Position numbers and translations under genes: made by a program. This document shows positions 20,816 through 30,354 of a stretch of DNA of 64,000 nucleotides, piece by piece. Positions within the stretch are counted from its first letter, which is position 1. Each line of letters starts with the position of its first letter. This DNA is from Rhodobacterales bacterium (GTDB lineage Bacteria; Pseudomonadota; Alphaproteobacteria; Rhodobacterales; Rhodobacteraceae): the NCBI GenBank assembly GCA_002747035.1, contig PDRZ01000024.1, positions 1 to 64,000 of the forward strand, in the 5' to 3' direction. The notes below the pieces were generated by a model, which worked only from the letters and a program-made list of their open reading frames with translations, searched no databases and was not told the origin of the DNA.

Positions 20816-22603
20816 CTATTCGGCGGCGTAGGCCTCGTCTTCCAAGATAGGCAACCGCATTTCGAATACAGCCCCTCTCTGGGCACCGTTGCGTGCGGTC
20901 AACCGTCCCCCCAAGTCGTTTACGATACCCGAGGAAATGGCAAGCCCCAGCCCGACGCCCTCGCCCGGCTTCTTGGTGGTGTAGAAAGGTTCGAAAAGCG
21001 TATCGAGATCGTCGATCCCATGCCCGTTGTCCCGTACCGTCAGTGTCGCGGTTTCGCCCGCAGACAGCAACAGCTCTATCTCGGGATCCGCCACACCCTG
21101 TGTCGCATCCAATGCGTTGCGAATCAGATTCACCATGACCTGTTCAATCCGCACCCGGTCCCCAAGAACCATAACCGGGAATTCCGGTATCCCACGCGAA
21201 ATCACGACGTTTCGCTGGCGCAGCTGAGGTTCCATCATAGACAGCGACGAAGCAAGTGCATCGCCCATGTTTACAGGGGTTAACGCATCGCCTCCCTTGC
21301 GGGCATAGCTTTTAAGCTGCCGGGTAATTGCCCCCATTCGCTCGATAAGATCGTCGATCCGCTGAAAGCTGCTCAGCGCTTCGTCTGGCCGGTTGCGGCG
21401 CAACAGCAACCCAGCTCCGGCAAGATAGGTTTTCATGGCCGCCAGCGGTTGGTTCAACTCATGGCTGACAGCCGCCGACATCTCTCCTAACGCCGCCAGT
21501 TTCGAGGATTGCGCAAGCGATTGTTCGGCCACTTCAAGCTGGCCCTGCATCTTTTCACGCTCGGCAATTTCCCGCTGCAGCCGCGCGTTCAGGGCGCGAA
21601 GATCCGCCGATTCCCGTTGAAAACCAATCATCCGCTCCGCTGTGCGGCGGCTTAGAAAATAGAACGCCACGGCCAGAAGTATGGCAAACCCCATGATTTC
21701 AAGGGCCAGAACGCCGTTCACGCGCTCTCTCACGCTGGCATAGGTCGTGAAACTGGCAATGCGCCAGCCGCGAAAGGGCACACGCCCCTCCATCCGCATC
21801 ACCGCTTCGCCCTGCAAATAGGCGTCGGCAGGCAGGGCGGTCCAATCCGCCGTCGCGCGGATAGCGCGTTCAATGGCAGACGACGGTGGTTCACGCTGCA
21901 ACGCTTCGTCCTCGGTCAGGCCACGCCAACGCGGCTCGGTCGCCATGATGATCGCACCCGCGCTATCAGTTACCAGAACCGCATCCGAAATCCCGCCCCA
22001 GGCCCGTTCGAATTTCTGAAGATCCACCTCGACCGCAATCACGCCGATAGTATCGGTTTGATCATCAATGCGGCGGGAATAAACAAAGCTGTACCCGCCC
22101 GCCTCTTTCGCCGCGCTGGTGAACACGGTTTGATTAGAGCGAAGCGCCTCTACGAAATACGCCTCGGCCCGACGGTTTTCGCCCAAACGGTTGCGATCCG
22201 TCGCCGCCACCGTCCGCCCGTCGCTGTCCAGAAGAATCAGGGACGCCGCCCCGATTTCCTCAACAAAGGAAATCAATCTCCGGGTTGATTGGGTGAAATC
22301 ATCCGAATTCAACGCCCCGATCAACGCCGGGTCCCGCGCCAGCAATTGCGGCACGATGGCGTTGCGGCGCAGCTCACTCACGAGGTTGCCACTGTAAAGC
22401 GCAAGCCTGAGTTCTGCGCGGTTTCGCGTGGTTTCCGTGAACCGGTCTGTCAGAAGTTTGTTGGTGATCACCACCGTGGCAATCGCAAGCACAAGCAAAC
22501 CAAACAGGGCCAGCCGCGTGCGCCACCCGGTGGTGCGCGCCCGCCGAAGTTTGCCATCTTGCTGGGCAACAAGGGAATTTCTGGTGCGTGGGTTCTGGGC
22601 CAT
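20816..22603 (-). CDS. dctB: DctB-type sensor histidine kinase
   Basis: Membrane histidine kinase of about 595 residues. A first membrane helix (LALFGLLVLAIATVV) is followed by a periplasmic double-PAS sensor of about 250 residues as in DctB, a second helix (LEIMGFAILLAVAFYFL), a coiled coil rich in Arg and Glu, the H-box ALGEMSAAVSHELNQPLAAM, and an ATPase domain with DNGHGIDD and GEGVGLGLAIS. DctB proteins sense C4-dicarboxylates and phosphorylate DctD. The start is uncertain: an ATG at 22654, ten bases after the purQ stop, would add 17 residues. It follows the purine genes closely, which is unusual for a two-component system. Confidence 0.9.
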   Translation of the reverse strand: MAQNPRTRNSLVAQQDGKLRRARTTGWRTRLALFGLLVLAIATVVITNKLLTDRFTETTRNRAELRLALYSGNLVSELRRNAIVPQLLARDPALIGALNSDDFTQSTRRLISFVEEIGAASLILLDSDGRTVAATDRNRLGENRRAEAYFVEALRSNQTVFTSAAKEAGGYSFVYSRRIDDQTDTIGVIAVEVDLQKFERAWGGISDAVLVTDSAGAIIMATEPRWRGLTEDEALQREPPSSAIERAIRATADWTALPADAYLQGEAVMRMEGRVPFRGWRIASFTTYASVRERVNGVLALEIMGFAILLAVAFYFLSRRTAERMIGFQRESADLRALNARLQREIAEREKMQGQLEVAEQSLAQSSKLAALGEMSAAVSHELNQPLAAMKTYLAGAGLLLRRNRPDEALSSFQRIDDLIERMGAITRQLKSYARKGGDALTPVNMGDALASSLSMMEPQLRQRNVVISRGIPEFPVMVLGDRVRIEQVMVNLIRNALDATQGVADPEIELLLSAGETATLTVRDNGHGIDDLDTLFEPFYTTKKPGEGVGLGLAISSGIVNDLGGRLTARNGAQRGAVFEMRLPILEDEAYAAE

Positions 22604-22663
22604 GTCAGGTCCAGAGTAATCTGTCGGCGTGGCCACCTCAAGCGCCCACGCCATGGAACCGGC

Positions 22664-23332
22664 CTAGGTCAGCGCCATCTCGCGCATAAGCCCATCAAAC
22701 ATGGCGACACCATCGGTGCCACCATGGGCGGTTTCGGCCATCCGCTCAGGGTGAGGCATCATCCCCAGCACACGACGGTTCTTAGAAACAACACCGGCGA
22801 TATCGGCTACCGACCCGTTGGGATTATCGATATAAGTAAAGGCGATCCGCCCCTCATCACGCAACTGCGCCAGCTTTTCGTCATCCACGAAATAGTTGCC
22901 GTCGTGATGGGCGATCGGGATAGTGATCTCCTGCCCCGCCTCATAGCCGCTGAGATAGGCCGTATCACACTTCTCCACCCGTAGCCCCACGGGTTTACAG
23001 ATATATTTCAGGTTCCCGTTGCGGCGCAACGCCCCGGGCAACAGTCCAGTTTCGGTCAGCACCTGAAACCCGTTGCAGATCCCAAGCGCATAGCCGCCGC
23101 GTTCGGCATGGGCCACAACCGACTGGCAAATCGGCGAATTGGCCGCAATCGCGCCACAACGCAGGTAGTCGCCAAATGAGAACCCGCCGGGAATACCGAC
23201 AAGGTCAACCCCTTCGGGCAAGGCCGTATCCTTGTGCCACACCATGGACACTTTGGCCCCGGCACGCTCCAGCGCGACAGCAAGGTCCCTGTCGCAGTTC
23301 GATCCGGGAAATACGATGACTGCTGCGTGCAT
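22664..23332 (-). CDS. purQ: Phosphoribosylformylglycinamidine synthase, glutaminase subunit
   Basis: Glutaminase of 222 residues that releases ammonia from glutamine for the PurL reaction in purine synthesis. The class I amidotransferase nucleophile cysteine is in LGICNGFQVL and the catalytic histidine in MMPHPER. The N-terminus MHAAVIVFPGSNCDRDL is conserved. Its ATG overlaps the purS stop by one base (TAATG), so the two subunits are made in a coupled way. PurL itself is not in the window. Confidence 0.97.
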   Translation of the reverse strand: MHAAVIVFPGSNCDRDLAVALERAGAKVSMVWHKDTALPEGVDLVGIPGGFSFGDYLRCGAIAANSPICQSVVAHAERGGYALGICNGFQVLTETGLLPGALRRNGNLKYICKPVGLRVEKCDTAYLSGYEAGQEITIPIAHHDGNYFVDDEKLAQLRDEGRIAFTYIDNPNGSVADIAGVVSKNRRVLGMMPHPERMAETAHGGTDGVAMFDGLMREMALT

Positions 23333-23562
23333 TACGCCATCTCCACCGTGTAGCTTTCGATCACCGTGTTGGCGAGCAGCTTCTCGCACATCTCGGTCAC
23401 TGTTGCCTCGGTCGTGCCTTCAGCCAGGTCAAGCTCGATCACCTTGCCTTGGCGTACGCCGTCAACACCGTCAAACCCAAGCTGGCCAAGCGCGTGTTTC
23501 ACCGCCTCGCCCTGTGGGTCCAGAACCCCATTTTTCAGCATCACATGCACACGAGCTTTCAT
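23332..23562 (-). CDS. purS: Phosphoribosylformylglycinamidine synthase subunit PurS
   Basis: Small structural subunit of 76 residues that bridges PurL and PurQ in the three-part FGAM synthase of alphaproteobacteria and Gram-positives. Family marks are KARVHVMLKNGVLDPQGEAV and a C-terminal NTVIESYTVE strand. It lies between purC and purQ in one operon. Confidence 0.95.
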   Translation of the reverse strand: MKARVHVMLKNGVLDPQGEAVKHALGQLGFDGVDGVRQGKVIELDLAEGTTEATVTEMCEKLLANTVIESYTVEMA

Positions 23563-23617
23563 TGCTTAATTCTCCTTCGAAACGGGGCCGCATACCCCTT
23601 GCGCCCAGGCGCGGTAT

Positions 23618-24379
23618 TCAATTGATCAGCGTAGGTTTGGCCATGGGCGTCGCGCCCTTGGGCATCACCCCCAACCGCTTGGCCACTTCGCTATAAGCAT
23701 CCGTGAGGGAGCCGAGATCGCGGCGGAACACGTCCTTGTCCAGCTTTTGACCGGTTTCGATATCCCACAAACGGCAACTGTCCGGGCTGATTTCATCCGC
23801 CACGATCAACCGCTGGAAATCTCCATCGTAAATCCGCCCGGTTTCAATCTTGAAATCGATCAGCTTGATCCCGACCGCATACATGACACCAGACAGAAAA
23901 TCGTTGACCCGCAAGGCGAGGCTGAGGATATCATCCATGTCCTGCTGGCTCGCCCATCCGAAGGCGGCGATGTGTTCCTCGGTCACCAACGGATCCCCAA
24001 GCGCATCATCCTTGTAGCAATACTCCACGATGGGACGGGGCAATGCCGTGCCTTCTTCGATTCCCAACCGTTTGGACATGCTTCCAGCCGCAAAATTGCG
24101 CACGATCACTTCCAGCGGCACGATTTCACAGGACCGTACCAACTGTTCCCGCATATTGAGCCGTTTCAGGAAATGGTTGGGCACCCCGATATTGGTCAGG
24201 CCCATCATGAAGTATTCGCTCAACATGTTGTTGAGCACACCCTTGCCTTCGATCACGTCTTTCTTTTCAGCGTTGAACGCGGTCGCGTCGTCCTTGAAGT
24301 ATTGAACGATCGTGCCGGGTTCTGGCCCTTCGAACAGTGTTTTCGCCTTGCCTTCATAGATTTTCTTGCGCCGTGCCAT
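23618..24379 (-). CDS. purC: SAICAR synthase
   Basis: ATP-dependent ligase of 253 residues that joins aspartate to CAIR in purine synthesis. It starts [20 protein letters not shown], and contains the conserved [18 protein letters not shown] and [16 protein letters not shown] segments. The ATG at 24379 matches the family start; an open frame continues upstream without similarity. It is the first gene of purC-purS-purQ, with dctB-dctD behind. Confidence 0.97.
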   Translation of the reverse strand: MARRKKIYEGKAKTLFEGPEPGTIVQYFKDDATAFNAEKKDVIEGKGVLNNMLSEYFMMGLTNIGVPNHFLKRLNMREQLVRSCEIVPLEVIVRNFAAGSMSKRLGIEEGTALPRPIVEYCYKDDALGDPLVTEEHIAAFGWASQQDMDDILSLALRVNDFLSGVMYAVGIKLIDFKIETGRIYDGDFQRLIVADEISPDSCRLWDIETGQKLDKDVFRRDLGSLTDAYSEVAKRLGVMPKGATPMAKPTLIN

Positions 24380-24542
24380 GTGGGTTCCTGATCCTATGCC
24401 GCGATAACGATCGCATGGGTTTGCCGCCCTCTTATTGCAAAGGCTGCATTGTCGCAAGGTGCGGTCACCTCTTGCCTTGACGGCGCGGTATGGGCATATG
24501 AAAGGAAACGTTAACCGCTTATATTCCGGGGGAACTGCACCC

Positions 24543-24857
24543 ATGACCACTTTCGACGAACGCGAACAGGCATTTGAAACCAAATATGCCCATGACGAGG
24601 AAATGAAATTCAAGGCGGAATCGCGCTGTCACAAGCTTCTGGGCCTGTGGGCGGCTGAGCTTCTTGGCAAATCCGGTGACGAAGCCAAAGCCTATGCCAT
24701 CGAAGTGGTGAAATCCGATCTCGAGGAAGCCGGCCACGAAGACGTCGTACGCAAAGTTGCCGGAGATCTGGGCGACATAGCCGATGCTGACACGATCCGT
24801 GCCAAGATGGTCGAACTGCGCCCCATCGCCAAAGATCAAATCATGAACGAGGCGTAA
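24543..24857 (+). CDS. F1F0-ATPase inhibitor, zeta subunit (DUF1476)
   Basis: All-helical protein of 104 residues matching DUF1476, the zeta subunit described in Paracoccus denitrificans that inserts into the F1 sector and blocks ATP hydrolysis, so the enzyme runs mainly toward synthesis. The N-terminal [20 protein letters not shown] is the inhibitory region of the family; a helix bundle with [17 protein letters not shown] follows. The ATG at 24543 gives the standard length. It is monocistronic, divergent from purC, with a tandem repeat and a strong terminator after it. Confidence 0.92.
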   Translation: MTTFDEREQAFETKYAHDEEMKFKAESRCHKLLGLWAAELLGKSGDEAKAYAIEVVKSDLEEAGHEDVVRKVAGDLGDIADADTIRAKMVELRPIAKDQIMNEA

Positions 24858-24879
24858 GCCCCCTGCCCCAAAGGGCAAT

Positions 24880-24917
24880 CTGTAAGGTTTCAAGAAGCCT
24901 GTAAGGTTTCAAGAAGC
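24880..24917 (+). repeat. Perfect 19-bp tandem duplication
   Basis: CTGTAAGGTTTCAAGAAGC occurs twice head to tail (24880-24898 and 24899-24917) in the 3' untranslated region of the ATPase inhibitor gene, with the second copy running into the terminator stem. It looks like a replication-slippage product. Confidence 0.85.
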
Positions 24918-24943
24918 GCACGGATCAATCCGTGCGCTTTTTT
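24914..24943 (+). terminator. Rho-independent terminator of the ATPase inhibitor gene
   Basis: GCGCACGGA pairs with TCCGTGCGC around a TCAA loop, extended by AA/TT, and is followed by six T residues on the plus strand. Confidence 0.9.
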
Positions 24944-25028
24944 AGTATCGCATTTTATTTGTTAACACCCTCGAAACCCAAATTTCCGATCCTGCCTGCG
25001 GGTGAATATCAACAACGTGGAACGGGAT

Positions 25029-27008
25029 ATGTCGGATAATGTAAACTCGGGCGCGGGGTCGGTACGCGCGGGTCGGATTGTGGTGCCATCTGCGCCGCAC
25101 ACGCTGTTAAGTACGCGCACAACCCGGGCTGTGGTGAAACAAATTCTACCGCTGACCATCGGGCTGACTTGTGTCTGGTTGCTCTGGGCGCGGCTCGCCG
25201 ATCTGGATGTCACAGCGGTCAGCGACGCCCTGAAACGTGTTCCGGTTGTGGGGTGGATCTGTGGCGCGCTGACCAGTTTCGCAAGCTTCTGGGCGGTTGG
25301 GCGATATGACACGGTGGTCCATCGGCATTTGCGCACGGGGTTAGAGGCGCGAGAGACCACCCGTTCCGGCATGATTGCCATTGCGCTGGCCCAGACATTG
25401 GGGTTCGGAGTGGTGACCGGGGCACTGGCTCGCTGGCGGTTGCTGCCTGCGCTTGGCGCGGCGGGGGCGGCCCGGATTTCGGGTCTGGTGGCCGTGTCAT
25501 TCCTCGCTGGCTGGGCTGTGGTCACGTCGCTGGCCTGCCTTCTCCTGAACGCTCCCCCTTTGGGGTCTGCGCTGGCCTTCCTGCCCCTTTTTGCGGCAGT
25601 TGCAGTGGTCTGGCTTGCCTTGCAGCACCCGACGGTGACCGTGCTGGGGCGCTGGCCGATCCGCCTTCCTTCACTGCCCGCTCTGGGGGCAATCCTCGGC
25701 CTGACGTTTCTGGACACGCTGTTTGCCGCGCTCGCACTGTATTTTCTTTTGCCCGCTGAACTGGGGTTGAACCTCGCCACGCTCTATCCCGTCTTTCTCA
25801 TCGCGCTTGGGGCCGCGCTTCTATCCGGCACACCCGGCGGGGTTGGGCCGTTCGAGCTGACGCTGTTTGCCCTTTTGCCCGACCATCCCGAACCGTTGCT
25901 TGTCGCAGGTATCCTCGGGTTTCGATTGATCTATTACGCCATTCCGGCGGTCATCGCGGGCCTACTCCTGTTGCGAGGAGAGGTTGGCGCTCCAGCAGCC
26001 CCTTCGCATCTGCGTCCAATCTCAACACGGCCCGAGATGCTGCAAAAGGCCTCTCGCGCTGAACTGGGCGTCATGCGACAAAATGGGGGACTGTGGTTAC
26101 AGTCTGGCGATGCCGTTGCCGGGGTGGTTGAAACCGGGCAAACGCTGAGCCTGTTATTCGACCCGGCAAACGGAACTTTACGCACACTCCTGCCCCAACT
26201 GATCGCTACGGCGCGACATCGCAATCTTTTGCCAGTGCTTTATAAATGCAAGGGAAAAAGCGCTCTGGCCGCCCGCAAGGCTGGATTTCGGGTGGTGCGC
26301 ATTGCCGAAGAGGCGGTGCTGAACCCCACATGTTATACACTGGACGGCTCAGAGCGCCGACAACTGCGCCGCATGTTACGCAAGGCCGAAAAGTCCGGAC
26401 TTCGGATCGAACGCGCACACCGGTTGCCTCTCGCTGAGATGGAACGGGTTGATGCCGAATGGACAGCCCGGCAAGGAGGGGCACGCGGGTTGTCGATGGG
26501 TCAATTCTGTGGTGACTACCTTGCCGGGCACCGGGTCTACCTGGCGTGGTGCGGCGATTGCCTGATGGGGTTTATCTCGTTCCATGTCTCCACGCAGGAG
26601 CTGTGCCTGGACCTGATGAGAAGCGCGGATCAGGCACCGGACGGATGCACTCATGCGCTGATTCATGCCGCCATAGTTGACGCGGCACAGGAATCGCGCA
26701 CACGCGTCTCTCTGGCAGCGGTTCCGGCACGTGCGGGAACCAAAGCCCGGCGGTTTGAGAAAATCCTGCGGCACCATCACGCCCGCATGGCCGGGAGTGC
26801 GGGGCTGACCCGGTTCAAATCCAGTTTTGCCCCAAGGTTCGAACCGCTTTACATGGCGGCCCCCAACCTGCCCGCCCTGTTCATTGCCCTGATAGACATC
26901 GCCAACGCCATCCGTTGCCCGGATGTGCTGCACAAAACCCAAAGCGAATACGGATGGACTCAACATGATCATGCAGTATTACAATTTGCACATGCCGCCC
27001 AAACGTGA
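25029..27008 (+). CDS. MprF-like protein (flippase-like membrane domain plus DUF2156 domain)
   Basis: Protein of about 659 residues. The N-terminal half has around eight hydrophobic helices with a GTPGGVGPFEL motif typical of the MprF flippase/UPF0104 domain; the C-terminal half is a DUF2156 (GNAT-like) domain with NPTCYTLDGSERRQLRRMLRK and a KARRFEKILRHH stretch. MprF proteins attach lysine or alanine from aminoacyl-tRNA to phosphatidylglycerol and flip the product outward. It is shorter than the classic 840-residue MprF, so the membrane part is reduced. The amino acid used is unknown. I use the ATG at 25029; a GTG at 25002 is possible. Confidence 0.85.
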   Translation: MSDNVNSGAGSVRAGRIVVPSAPHTLLSTRTTRAVVKQILPLTIGLTCVWLLWARLADLDVTAVSDALKRVPVVGWICGALTSFASFWAVGRYDTVVHRHLRTGLEARETTRSGMIAIALAQTLGFGVVTGALARWRLLPALGAAGAARISGLVAVSFLAGWAVVTSLACLLLNAPPLGSALAFLPLFAAVAVVWLALQHPTVTVLGRWPIRLPSLPALGAILGLTFLDTLFAALALYFLLPAELGLNLATLYPVFLIALGAALLSGTPGGVGPFELTLFALLPDHPEPLLVAGILGFRLIYYAIPAVIAGLLLLRGEVGAPAAPSHLRPISTRPEMLQKASRAELGVMRQNGGLWLQSGDAVAGVVETGQTLSLLFDPANGTLRTLLPQLIATARHRNLLPVLYKCKGKSALAARKAGFRVVRIAEEAVLNPTCYTLDGSERRQLRRMLRKAEKSGLRIERAHRLPLAEMERVDAEWTARQGGARGLSMGQFCGDYLAGHRVYLAWCGDCLMGFISFHVSTQELCLDLMRSADQAPDGCTHALIHAAIVDAAQESRTRVSLAAVPARAGTKARRFEKILRHHHARMAGSAGLTRFKSSFAPRFEPLYMAAPNLPALFIALIDIANAIRCPDVLHKTQSEYGWTQHDHAVLQFAHAAQT

Positions 27009-27067
27009 CAGGGGTGCCAGGAACAAACCCTCGCCTGGGTGTGCAGACAAAACCGCAGGAGCCTTTC

Positions 27068-28081
27068 ATGACAAATTCATTTGCCGATATGCTGGCCAAA
27101 CGCGACTGGATCCTTGCTGATGGCGCGACCGGAACCAACCTGTTCAATATGGGGCTCAGCTCGGGCGAGCCGCCCGAAATGTGGAATGTGGAGCACCCGG
27201 ATCGCATCCGTAAACTCTACTCCATGGCGGTTGAGGCGGGGTCTGACCTGTTCCTGACCAACTCGTTTGGCGGCAACGCGGCCCGGCTGAAATTGCACGG
27301 TGCAGAAAAACGTGCCGCGGAACTGTCCCGCATCTCGGCAGAACTGGGACGCGAAGTGGCCGATGCCAGCAATCGCGACATTATCGTCGCCGGGTCGGTT
27401 GGCCCGACCGGGGAAATCATGGCCCCCATGGGGGAACTGACCCATGAACTGGCTGTCGAAATTTTCCACGAACAGGCCGAGGGGCTGAAAGCGGGTGGCG
27501 CGGATGTGTTGTGGCTTGAAACCATCTCGGCCGCCGAAGAATACGAGGCCGCTGCCGAAGCATTTGGGCGGGTGGACATGCCATGGTGCGGCACGATGAG
27601 CTTTGATACGGCTGGTCGCACCATGATGGGTGTAACATCTGCCGATCTCGTTGACCTTGTGGAGAAACTGGACACGCCGCCACTGGCATTCGGAGCAAAC
27701 TGTGGTGTTGGCGCGTCGGACCTGCTGCGCACGGTGCTGGGGTTCACAGCCAAAGGCGTGGAACGTCCGATCATCGCCAAAGGCAACGCAGGCATCCCGA
27801 AATACCATGATGGTCATATCCACTATGACGGCACACCAGAGCTGATGGCCGACTACGCTGTTCTGGCGCGCGATTGCGGTGCCAGGATCATCGGCGGCTG
27901 CTGCGGCACGATGCCCGAGCACCTTTCGGCCATGCGCGCGGCGCTGGAGACCCGCGAACCGGGCCCCCGCCCCACGTTGGAAAACATCACTGAACGGCTT
28001 GGCGCGTTTTCTTCCGCAAGCGACGGCACCGGCGAAGACGCAGCTCCTGCACGGCGTACCCGGCGCGGGCGCCGGGGCTGA
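27068..28081 (+). CDS. bmt: Homocysteine S-methyltransferase (Bmt/MetH N-terminal type)
   Basis: Zinc enzyme of 337 residues with a TIM barrel like the homocysteine-binding module of MetH. The zinc cysteines are Cys212 in FGANCGVG and Cys278-Cys279 in IGGCCGT. The N-terminal DGATGTNLFNMGL is conserved. It ends in a basic tail ARRTRRGRRG. GCAGGAGCC precedes the ATG. The genes for a corrinoid protein and DUF1638 lie 1.5 kb downstream on the same strand, which fits the split methionine synthase of roseobacters rather than a free-standing betaine enzyme, though the common annotation is betaine-homocysteine methyltransferase. Confidence 0.9.
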   Translation: MTNSFADMLAKRDWILADGATGTNLFNMGLSSGEPPEMWNVEHPDRIRKLYSMAVEAGSDLFLTNSFGGNAARLKLHGAEKRAAELSRISAELGREVADASNRDIIVAGSVGPTGEIMAPMGELTHELAVEIFHEQAEGLKAGGADVLWLETISAAEEYEAAAEAFGRVDMPWCGTMSFDTAGRTMMGVTSADLVDLVEKLDTPPLAFGANCGVGASDLLRTVLGFTAKGVERPIIAKGNAGIPKYHDGHIHYDGTPELMADYAVLARDCGARIIGGCCGTMPEHLSAMRAALETREPGPRPTLENITERLGAFSSASDGTGEDAAPARRTRRGRRG

Positions 28082-28262
28082 CCACAGGCTACCTGCGTGA
28101 TCCTACCACCTACCTCTGCATTTGGTGGGGGGGGTAGCTACCTGCGGCGAGCGGGGGGCGCGTCCAGCGAGGATTGCATCTTTGATCCAACCAAAGTGGG
28201 CGGGAGCCTCCAAATCCACTTCAGCCATTGCCAAAAGGTGTAAGATACCCAAACATACCGCC

Positions 28263-29351
28263 TCAAAACAGGTTCATCTGATCCCCAGACCGCGGCGGTA
28301 CGCGGAACTGATCGCACCTCAGGGCCGATTGCACCCGATCCAACCCCAGCCGCTTCGCTGCAATATCAAATCGAGCAGCGATCATCTCCGCATAGGATCC
28401 TTCGCCTCTCATACGCCGTCCCCAGCGAGGATCATATTCCTTGCCACCATGCATGTCGCGCAAATGGTTCATGATCCGATTAGCACGGTGCGGAAAATGC
28501 TCGTGCAGCCAATCCTGAACCAGTTCGGACACCTCGCGCGGCAGACGTAGCATGATCCAGCTGGCCGATGTCGCCCCGACTGCGGCACTTGCCTTAAGAA
28601 TTCTCTCAATCTCGTGATCGGTCAGCGCGGGGATGATAGGCGACACCATCACGCGGACTGGCACGCCGCTTTCAACCAACCGACGAATGATCATCAGCCG
28701 CCTCTCCGGGCGAGGCACCCTTGGCTCCATCACCCGAGACACATGATCATCCATGGTGGTGACCGAAATCCCAACCCGCACCAGCCCCTTTTCTGCCATC
28801 CGCGCGAGAATATCGAGATCCCTCTCGATCAGGCTCCCCTTGGTCACAATCGCGACCGGGTGATTGAAAGCTTCCAGAACTTCAAGACAGTCCCGCATGA
28901 TACCCCGTTCTTTTTCGGCGGGCTGATACGCATCCGTGTTGGTGCCGATAGCGATGGGCGCAACCTTGTAGCGGTTCGATGACAGTTCTCGTTCCAGAAC
29001 TTCGGCCGCGTTTGGACGCGCGACCAGGCGCGTTTCGAAATCCAGTCCCGGAGACAGGCCAAGATAGGCGTGACTTGGGCGGGCAAAACAATAGATGCAC
29101 CCGTGTTCGCATCCCCGATACGGGTTTATTGATCGATCAAACGGCAAATCGGGCGACCGGTTATATGAAATCAGGCTCCGCGCCTTCTCTTCCCGGACCT
29201 CCGTAACGATACGCGGTCGCTCTTCGGGAATACCCCACCCATCATCTTCTTCCTGCCGTGAATGTACTTCGAACCGCCCGGCCAAATTGCTGGCCGCGCC
29301 ACGGCCCCGACGGCGGGATTGTTCAATAAGATGAGAAGGCGGTTTTGCCAT
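28263..29351 (-). CDS. SplB-like radical SAM protein (PA0069 family)
   Basis: Radical SAM protein of about 362 residues. The cluster motif is CEHGCIYC (CxxxCxxC) after NPYRGCEHG, and TKGSLIERD and GISVTTMD are typical of the spore photoproduct lyase-like PA0069/Rv2578c family, whose function is unknown. The N-terminus is Arg- and Gly-rich (RRRGRGAASN), which could bind nucleic acid. The start is uncertain; in-frame ATGs also occur at 29369 and 29417. It lies opposite the methionine synthase genes; a role in cobalamin chemistry is not supported by its sequence. Confidence 0.9.
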   Translation of the reverse strand: MAKPPSHLIEQSRRRGRGAASNLAGRFEVHSRQEEDDGWGIPEERPRIVTEVREEKARSLISYNRSPDLPFDRSINPYRGCEHGCIYCFARPSHAYLGLSPGLDFETRLVARPNAAEVLERELSSNRYKVAPIAIGTNTDAYQPAEKERGIMRDCLEVLEAFNHPVAIVTKGSLIERDLDILARMAEKGLVRVGISVTTMDDHVSRVMEPRVPRPERRLMIIRRLVESGVPVRVMVSPIIPALTDHEIERILKASAAVGATSASWIMLRLPREVSELVQDWLHEHFPHRANRIMNHLRDMHGGKEYDPRWGRRMRGEGSYAEMIAARFDIAAKRLGLDRVQSALRCDQFRVPPRSGDQMNLF

Positions 29352-29574
29352 GACCTCATCATGGAACATTTCGCGAACATCGACAAGCCCCCACACCCCG
29401 TTCCACATCACGATCATGAAGATTCTTCATTAGCTTCACGCGACAAATTCACGCTATAGGTCGTTGAAAGCCCGACCGATGTCGCAATTTGCATATCGTA
29501 ACTGCGACAATTTCGCCAAAGCTGAACAGAAGAAACACGACGCGAACACTCGCCTCAACAGCAAGGAATGGCTC

Positions 29575-30279
29575 ATGTCCGAGCAAGAAGACGACATCAT
29601 CCTAAGCGAACTGGATGACGAAGAGCTTGTCCAACAGATGTTCGACGACCTCTATGATGGCCTCAAAGAAGAGATCGAAGAGGCTGTCAATATCCTGCTG
29701 GAACGCGATTGGCTGCCCTACCGCGTCCTGACCGAAGCTCTGGTGGGCGGCATGACCATCGTGGGTCAGGATTTCCGCGATGGTATCCTGTTCGTTCCCG
29801 AAGTCCTGCTTGCTGCAAACGCGATGAAAGGTGGCATGGCCATCCTGAAGCCGCTTCTGGCCGAAACCGGCGCGCCCCGCGTGGGAAAAATGGTGATTGG
29901 CACGGTCAAAGGCGACATCCACGACATCGGTAAAAACCTTGTGTCGATGATGATGGAAGGTGCCGGGTTCGAAGTTGTCGATCTTGGCATCAACAACGCG
30001 GTCGAAGCCTATCTTGAGGCGCTTGAAACCGAAGAGCCCGATATCCTTGGAATGTCCGCACTGTTGACCACGACCATGCCGTATATGAAGGTCGTGATTG
30101 ATACGATGGTGGAACAGGGCAAGCGCGATGACTATATCGTGCTGGTCGGTGGCGCGCCTTTGAACGAAGAGTTCGGCAAAGCCATCGGGGCCGATGCCTA
30201 TTGCCGAGATGCCGCCGTGGCTGTGGAAACGGCCAAGGAATTCGTGGCACGCAAGCACAATCAGGGCGTTGGCGTCTGA
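29575..30279 (+). CDS. Corrinoid (cobalamin-binding) methyl carrier protein
   Basis: Protein of 234 residues with the two-part cobalamin module of MetH/MtbC: a helical cap (about residues 15-95, with DFRDGILFVPEVLLAANAMK) and a Rossmann domain with the DxHxxG motif GDIHDIGKNLV, where His116 is the lower axial cobalt ligand. Further marks are GINNAVEAYLEAL and LVGGAPLNEEF. It would carry methyl groups between a pterin-binding partner (not in this window) and the homocysteine methyltransferase upstream. An AAGGAATGG site precedes the ATG. DUF1638 follows 75 bp later, likely in the same operon. Confidence 0.92.
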   Translation: MSEQEDDIILSELDDEELVQQMFDDLYDGLKEEIEEAVNILLERDWLPYRVLTEALVGGMTIVGQDFRDGILFVPEVLLAANAMKGGMAILKPLLAETGAPRVGKMVIGTVKGDIHDIGKNLVSMMMEGAGFEVVDLGINNAVEAYLEALETEEPDILGMSALLTTTMPYMKVVIDTMVEQGKRDDYIVLVGGAPLNEEFGKAIGADAYCRDAAVAVETAKEFVARKHNQGVGV

Positions 30280-30354
30280 ACGATTGTTCTTGTGACCGAG
30301 AACATGCGGCCTGCCCTTCCTGGGTGGGTCGTTTGCGTTTGATAGAGTGGGAAA

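Noticed and set aside
19544-21283. Plus-strand open frame of 579 codons opposite dctD and dctB
   Set aside because: It spans the antisense of two well-supported genes and has no similarity to any family I know.
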